DNA of 28,126 bases from JALZIF01 sp964584905 (lineage in GTDB: Bacteria > Gemmatimonadota > Gemmatimonadetes > Gemmatimonadales > Gemmatimonadaceae): NCBI GenBank assembly GCA_964584905.1, contig CAZPCC010000316.1:1-28126 (forward strand). The letters run 5' to 3'. This document shows positions 23,873 through 28,126 of this stretch, piece after piece. A model generated the notes under the pieces. The model saw only the letters and a program-made list of their open reading frames with translations. It searched no databases and was not told where the DNA came from. Made by a program: the position numbers and the translations under genes. The first letter of the stretch is position 1; every line of letters starts with the position of its first letter.

Positions 23873-25228
23873 ATGCCCATTCGTACCGTACCCGGTACCG
23901 ACGTCCAGTACTATCTCATCGTCTTTGACGAAGACGGCATCGAGCGGCGCGAGCCCGATGACACGTTCATGAGCAAGACGATAATGGAGCGAGTCTCCGA
24001 CAGCGGAATCACCGACATCTTCTTCACCAGCCATGGCTGGAAGGGCGACGTCCCCGCGGCCATCGAGCAGTACGACGCCTGGATCGGCGAGATGGTGAAG
24101 TCACAACCCGACCGCCTCACGGCGCGCGCGCGGGAGCGCGGCTTCGAGCCGTTAATCGTTGGTTTGCATTGGCCGAGCCTGCCGTGGGGCGACGAGGACA
24201 TTCCCCGCAGCGGGGGTGGCGGCGCTCTGCTCTCGGCGAGCGACGAGCTCTCGGCCCCGCTCGAAACGCAGGTTGATGCCTACGCCGAGCGAATCGCCGA
24301 TTCGCCGGCGGCCCGTTCGGCGATTCGCACCATTCTCGAAGCGGCGCGGCGCGATCCCGAATCGTCGGAACTGTCGCCCGCCGTCAAAGCGGCCTATGAC
24401 ACGCTGTTTGCCGAGTCGGGGCTCGCCAGCGGCGACGCGAGCGGGCGGCCCGGCGCCGACCAGGACGGGTTCGACGCGGGTGCGATAATCGCCGAGGCCA
24501 AGGCGGGAGCGACGGAGGGCCCGAGCGGAACACCTGGGCTGCTGGGCATTGGCGACAAGCTGCGCGAGGCGCTGATCATGCCGCTCCGCCAGCTCTCGTT
24601 CTGGAAGATGAAAGACCGTGCGCGGAAGTTCGGCGAGACGGGCGGGCACGCGTTGCTCATCGAACTGCAGAAGGCAGCGCCTAACGCAAAGTTTCACCTG
24701 ATGGGGCACAGCTTCGGTTGCATCGTCGTCTCGGCTACCGTGGCCGGCGCGCCGGACGGCAAACCGCTTCCCCGTCCCGTGGATTCGCTCTTTCTAGTTC
24801 AGGGAGCGCTCTCGTTATGGGCTTACGCCAACGACATTCCCTACGCGCCGGGTACCGCCGGATACTTCCATCGAATCGTGAAGAACAAGCTGGTGCGCGG
24901 CCCGATCGTTACCACCCGCTCGACACGCGACACCGCGGTAGGCCGCCTCTATCCGCTTGGAGCCAAACTCAAGAAGCAGCTCGTTCTGGCCGACCCGAAG
25001 TATCCACAGTACGGAGGCATTGGTTCGTTCGGCATCCAGGGGATTGGCGCCGGGGAGGATATGCCGATGCAATCGGCCACCCACGCTTACAACTTCAGCG
25101 GAGGCCGCGTCTACAATCTGGAGGCGAGCAAGGTCATCAAGAACGGTGGCGGCGCGTCAGGCGCGCACAGCGACATCGCGCATCCAGAAGTCGCGCACGC
25201 TTTCTGGGCGGCTGTTCTGTTCGCGTGA
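23873..25228 (+). CDS. Cytosolic alpha/beta-hydrolase with large lid insertion, CHAT-associated
   Basis: A 451-residue protein without signal peptide. The core begins VQYYLIVFDEDG (11-22), then FFTSHGWKGDVPAA (50-63) gives the oxyanion strand, and HLMGHSFG (275-282) the nucleophile Ser280. Asp353 (STRDTAVGRLYP) and His432 (SGAHSDI) are the likely acid and base. An insertion of about 130 residues (about 115-245), rich in Gly, Ala and Asp with a probably disordered centre (182-227), separates the early strands from the nucleophile and could act as a lid or regulatory segment. The family is annotated only as alpha/beta-hydrolase as far as I know; lipase or esterase activity is inferred. It lies 54 nt upstream of the PEBP-CHAT gene on the same strand, suggesting a functional link such as substrate or effector of that protease. 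Confidence 0.82.
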   Translation: MPIRTVPGTDVQYYLIVFDEDGIERREPDDTFMSKTIMERVSDSGITDIFFTSHGWKGDVPAAIEQYDAWIGEMVKSQPDRLTARARERGFEPLIVGLHWPSLPWGDEDIPRSGGGGALLSASDELSAPLETQVDAYAERIADSPAARSAIRTILEAARRDPESSELSPAVKAAYDTLFAESGLASGDASGRPGADQDGFDAGAIIAEAKAGATEGPSGTPGLLGIGDKLREALIMPLRQLSFWKMKDRARKFGETGGHALLIELQKAAPNAKFHLMGHSFGCIVVSATVAGAPDGKPLPRPVDSLFLVQGALSLWAYANDIPYAPGTAGYFHRIVKNKLVRGPIVTTRSTRDTAVGRLYPLGAKLKKQLVLADPKYPQYGGIGSFGIQGIGAGEDMPMQSATHAYNFSGGRVYNLEASKVIKNGGGASGAHSDIAHPEVAHAFWAAVLFA

Positions 25229-25282
25229 CCCGTTCTCGCCCGAGGTCGATCCGAATCCTCACCACTCCCACGTAATCGCGCC

Positions 25283-27595
25283 ATGCCATTGCTGCTCTCG
25301 TCCCCTGCATTCAAGCACCAGGGCCCGATTCCCTCGTTATTCACCTGCGAGGGTGATGATGCAGCGCCCGCGCTCCGCTGGTCGGGTGTGCCGGGTGGCA
25401 CGGTGAGTTTTGTACTGATCGTGCACGATCCGGATGCGCCGGATCCGGCAAAGCCTCAACGAGACCATGTACACTGGATACTGTACGACATTGCGGCGTC
25501 GGTGAGAGAGCTGCCACAGGGGGTACTTTCAGCGGACCTGCCGCCCGGCACTCGTCAGGGAACTAACGATTTCGGAACGAAGGAGTACGGTGGACCATGT
25601 CCACCAATCGGGCGCCATCGGTACTTTTTCGAACTGTGCGCGCTCGATGCGATGCTAGGCGATCTCGGGACAGCGGTTCGGGGAGATGTGGAGCGTGCCA
25701 TGGCCGGGCACGTCCTCGCGAAGTCGGTATTGATGGGTACATACGAGAAGGGTGACAGGGGCGCCGAGCCGCGTGAACGGTCACGCGCGCGGCCCGGCCT
25801 GCTCGGCGCCGAGCCGCCGGCGCCCGCCGCCTCTGCGCCACCGCCGGCAACGAGATCGAGGCCAAAGACACGGTCCATGCGTCCGTCACCAGGTCCACCG
25901 CCCCAACCCCGTGCGCCACGACCGCCGGAGTCAATGGATTCGGCGGCACCTCCCGATGATTCCGCACCGCCGGAGCGGCGATGGCTCAACGCCGAGCTTG
26001 ACGATCACAAGCCTGACGTGCCGATCGTCAGAGACAAGTGGTATACCCTCGCCTTCGACGTCGATGTGAAGGAGCGCGAGACGGCAGTGGGTGCGGCGCC
26101 TCTTGCCGACGAGAACCTGTTCGCCGGCGGAGTAGAAGAGGTTCAACTGACCGTTCAGCTCGACAGCGACGACTTCGAGATCTCCGACCATACCCGCCCG
26201 TTGCGCGTGCCGCGCACTGGCCGCTCGCGCGGCAAGGCGCGGTTCGACATCTCGCCCAGGCACGACGGGGCTTCCAGCATCAAGGCGACAATCCACAAGG
26301 AGGGAAACTTCATCCAGCAGATGGAGCTGACCTTCGACGTCGGCGCCACTGGTTCCACGCAAGTGCAGGTATCGGCGAAGGGGCGTCCACCGTCGGCGGC
26401 GAGCATCGTCCAACCGCGCGACGTGGGGCTCTCCATCTCCCCCGCCGCCGGCGGCGGTTACGACTGTGTGATCTGGGGGAGCGTCGCGTCGCGGGCGCGA
26501 TTGCCCATACAGCAGGGGCATCTTGCCAGCGCGATCGAGGCGGCCCGTCAGGAAATGATGAAAGTCGTTATGCACCAGGGCGCGAACGGCGACTACGTTT
26601 TCCAGACTGGGCTCGACATTCCCGATGCCGACCGCGACGTGGCGCTCAGAACGATGGCTCGCGCCGGCGCACGGCTCTTCAACCAGATCTTTTTCGGACC
26701 AGCCGCCGGCGCCGACTCCAAGTCCGTCGGTGAGTTCCTGCGCAAGATGGCGAGCGACAGGGGCACCCGGCTCAAGCTGCAGATAGTGGCGGAAAGCACG
26801 CCGGTGCCGTGGGGAATGTTGTACGTGGGCGATGCATCGGCCGCGGCAACGCTCGACTGGGACAACTTCATCGGCATGCGGCACGTGATCGAGCAGATCC
26901 CGCTGCAGACCACCCTCAGCGTTTCCGACAGCGCGATACCCAGCGACAACCCGGCTCTCACGGTGAGCGTGAACACCAACGACGGGATAGATGAGCAGAT
27001 GGGCGCGGATTTCGTCGCCCAGCAACAACTGTTCTGGAAGGGGGCGGCCAAATCGCGCCAGCGCGTACGGGTGACGCCGCGCAGCACGAGCGCGGAGGTG
27101 GTGAAGGCGCTGGCCGACGGAAACACCGACGACCAGATTCTCTACTTCTACTGCCACGCCGAGTCGGCGGATCTGGCCGATACCGGGGGCCCCGATACAT
27201 CGTGCCTGGTGATGACCGACGGGCGCATAACGCTAGGCGACCTGAGCCTCGACGCACCGACGAGCACGCAGCTCAAGGGGAGCCCGCTGGTGTTCATAAA
27301 CGCCTGCGAGTCGGCCGAGCTGTCGCCGTCATTCTACGACGGCTTCGTGCCGTATTTCCTGGCCAAGGGCGCGCGCGGCGTAGTCGGCACCGAGTGCAAG
27401 ACGCCGGCACTTTTCGCCGTCGCCTGGGCGCAGCGATTCTTCAACCGCTTCCTCGACGGCGCTCCGCTCGGCGAGACCTTCCTCGACTTGCGGCGAGAGT
27501 TTCTCGAGGATCATGGCAATCCGCTCGGATTGATGTACGCCGTGCACTGTGACGGTGAGACGCAGATCATGCCGGCGCTGGCAGCCGTGAGCTGA
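25283..27595 (+). CDS. PEBP (YbhB/YbcL)-CHAT protease fusion
   Basis: A 770-residue multidomain cytosolic protein. Residues 1-156 are a complete PEBP domain (Raf-kinase-inhibitor/phosphatidylethanolamine-binding type): HDPDAPDP (48-55), HVHWILYDI (62-70) and the signature GGPCPPIGRHRYFFELCALD (103-122), ending at MGTYEK where stand-alone family members stop. A Pro/Arg-rich linker (157-231) leads to a beta-sandwich-like segment (232-355) and then a CHAT caspase-like domain (about 393-763). LQIVAESTPVPWGMLYV (499-515) is the usual early CHAT strand; the catalytic dyad is His625 (YFYCHAE) and Cys675 (VFINACESAEL). No stop interrupts the join, so this is a true fusion unless there is a sequencing error; an internal start at the ATG at 25933 is possible. 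The TPR gene starts 26 nt downstream, as in other CHAT-TPR partnerships. Confidence 0.88.
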   Translation: MPLLLSSPAFKHQGPIPSLFTCEGDDAAPALRWSGVPGGTVSFVLIVHDPDAPDPAKPQRDHVHWILYDIAASVRELPQGVLSADLPPGTRQGTNDFGTKEYGGPCPPIGRHRYFFELCALDAMLGDLGTAVRGDVERAMAGHVLAKSVLMGTYEKGDRGAEPRERSRARPGLLGAEPPAPAASAPPPATRSRPKTRSMRPSPGPPPQPRAPRPPESMDSAAPPDDSAPPERRWLNAELDDHKPDVPIVRDKWYTLAFDVDVKERETAVGAAPLADENLFAGGVEEVQLTVQLDSDDFEISDHTRPLRVPRTGRSRGKARFDISPRHDGASSIKATIHKEGNFIQQMELTFDVGATGSTQVQVSAKGRPPSAASIVQPRDVGLSISPAAGGGYDCVIWGSVASRARLPIQQGHLASAIEAARQEMMKVVMHQGANGDYVFQTGLDIPDADRDVALRTMARAGARLFNQIFFGPAAGADSKSVGEFLRKMASDRGTRLKLQIVAESTPVPWGMLYVGDASAAATLDWDNFIGMRHVIEQIPLQTTLSVSDSAIPSDNPALTVSVNTNDGIDEQMGADFVAQQQLFWKGAAKSRQRVRVTPRSTSAEVVKALADGNTDDQILYFYCHAESADLADTGGPDTSCLVMTDGRITLGDLSLDAPTSTQLKGSPLVFINACESAELSPSFYDGFVPYFLAKGARGVVGTECKTPALFAVAWAQRFFNRFLDGAPLGETFLDLRREFLEDHGNPLGLMYAVHCDGETQIMPALAAVS

Positions 27596-27621
27596 GCGCA
27601 GTAGCAACGTAGAACTTGACG

Positions 27622-28126
27622 GTGAACGAAGTCAGGCGCGCGCGCATGGCGGAGGGCGCGGCGCAGGTGGCGCAGTGGGGCGGGTTTCCCGACTTCGCCG
27701 GGGCAATGCAGGCGCTCACCGATCCGTCTCACCTCCCCGCGCGGATCGGCATATGTCGTCAGGCACTCGCCGGCATCGATCGCGGCACGCTGCCGCTAGC
27801 CTGGGTCATGGTGGCGTTGATTCTCGCCGATGCGCTGCGGGAGCACGCGGGATACGCGGGGCCGGGCGACATGCACGAAGTCATCACGCTGTACACGGCG
27901 GCGCTCGAGATTCTCACGCCAGAGGGAGAACCGGCGCAGTTCGCCCACGCGCAGCATTACCTGGGCGACTCGTACATGATCGACACCAGCGGCAACCAGC
28001 TGCATAACGCCGAGGCGGCGATCAGGAGCTACGAGGCGGCGGTCGTGCTGCGCAGCCGGGAGGCGGAACCGGGGCTGTGGGCGGCGACGATGGCACACCT
28101 CGGCGAGGCGCTCCTGCGGCGCGCAC
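27622..28126 (+). CDS. TPR-repeat protein, partial (runs off the window)
   Basis: The frame is open from 27613 to the last base without a stop, giving at least 168 residues. The second half is clearly tetratricopeptide: AQFAHAQHYLGDSYM, AEAAIRSYEAAVVL, then GLWAATMAHLGEALLRRA, the A..LG.AY..A..Y..AL spacing of kinesin-light-chain-like TPRs that often accompany CHAT proteases. The first 60 residues are helical and less clear. Possible starts are TTG at 27616, GTG at 27622 and ATG at 27646, none with a good ribosome site; GTG is chosen provisionally. It begins 26 nt after the PEBP-CHAT stop, so the two are likely co-transcribed. The C-terminal domain, possibly another enzymatic or CHAT domain, lies outside this window. 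Confidence 0.75.
   Translation, partial: MNEVRRARMAEGAAQVAQWGGFPDFAGAMQALTDPSHLPARIGICRQALAGIDRGTLPLAWVMVALILADALREHAGYAGPGDMHEVITLYTAALEILTPEGEPAQFAHAQHYLGDSYMIDTSGNQLHNAEAAIRSYEAAVVLRSREAEPGLWAATMAHLGEALLRRA

Noticed and set aside
25931..27157. 408-codon minus-strand frame inside the CHAT gene
   Set aside because: It is antisense to the beta-sandwich and CHAT region with no recognisable domain, while the plus strand shows the conserved His and Cys motifs.

Overview
This is a G+C-rich bacterial chromosome segment holding 22 supported protein genes, the last cut by the window edge. There are no rRNA, tRNA, CRISPR, integrase or transposase signals. Lipoprotein and Sec-type signal peptides point to a diderm (Gram-negative type) cell. 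The mix of exported S9/M20/M14 hydrolases, G+C-rich coding and spacers filled with short repeat arrays resembles soil Gemmatimonadota or a related phylum. That assignment is an inference from general style, not from a marker gene.

Layout. 1-482: no gene, but two near-identical 76-bp direct repeats. 483-7681: a putative lipoprotein, then an exported S9 prolyl-oligopeptidase-type peptidase and an exported M20 amidohydrolase (both minus strand, probably co-transcribed), then an M14 zinc carboxypeptidase lipoprotein (plus). Together these look like an extracytoplasmic peptide-degrading set. 7694-12653: an ABC-F ATPase, an App1-type (DUF2183) phosphatase-domain protein, an ArgA-like GNAT acetyltransferase, an MqsA-like zinc-finger/HTH protein and an orphan WYL domain. 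12863-16063: an Nramp-like transporter lacking the usual metal motif, a strong intrinsic terminator, a VTT/DedA-like membrane protein and a small lipoprotein. 16060-20365 (minus): a VanZ-domain membrane protein, an aminotransferase, an AlkA-like DNA glycosylase and an RlmL-like rRNA methyltransferase, with tight or overlapping junctions (ATGA at 19049-19052, 4 nt at 17209-17212). 20627-22404: an SDR oxidoreductase, an unknown protein and an SRPBCC/AHSA1 protein.

22631-28126 (plus strand, still open at the window end) is the most unusual part. It has an exported alpha/beta-hydrolase, a cytosolic alpha/beta-hydrolase with a large lid insertion, a 770-residue fusion of a complete PEBP (YbhB/YbcL) domain to a CHAT caspase-like protease, and the start of a TPR protein. 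CHAT proteases with TPR partners act in several known prokaryotic conflict and proteolytic-activation systems. The coupling to a PEBP domain and a serine hydrolase suggests a lipid- or ligand-linked protease module that I do not recognise as a described system.

Two nucleotide-level signals run across the window. First, seven or more spacers are built from short tandem units, several of them as inverted pairs able to form very long hairpins (1233-1407, 5733-5960, 9690-9770, 11129-11255). Second, the heptamer CCTAACG/CGTTAGG occurs 12 times, on both strands and in all reading frames, more often than composition predicts.
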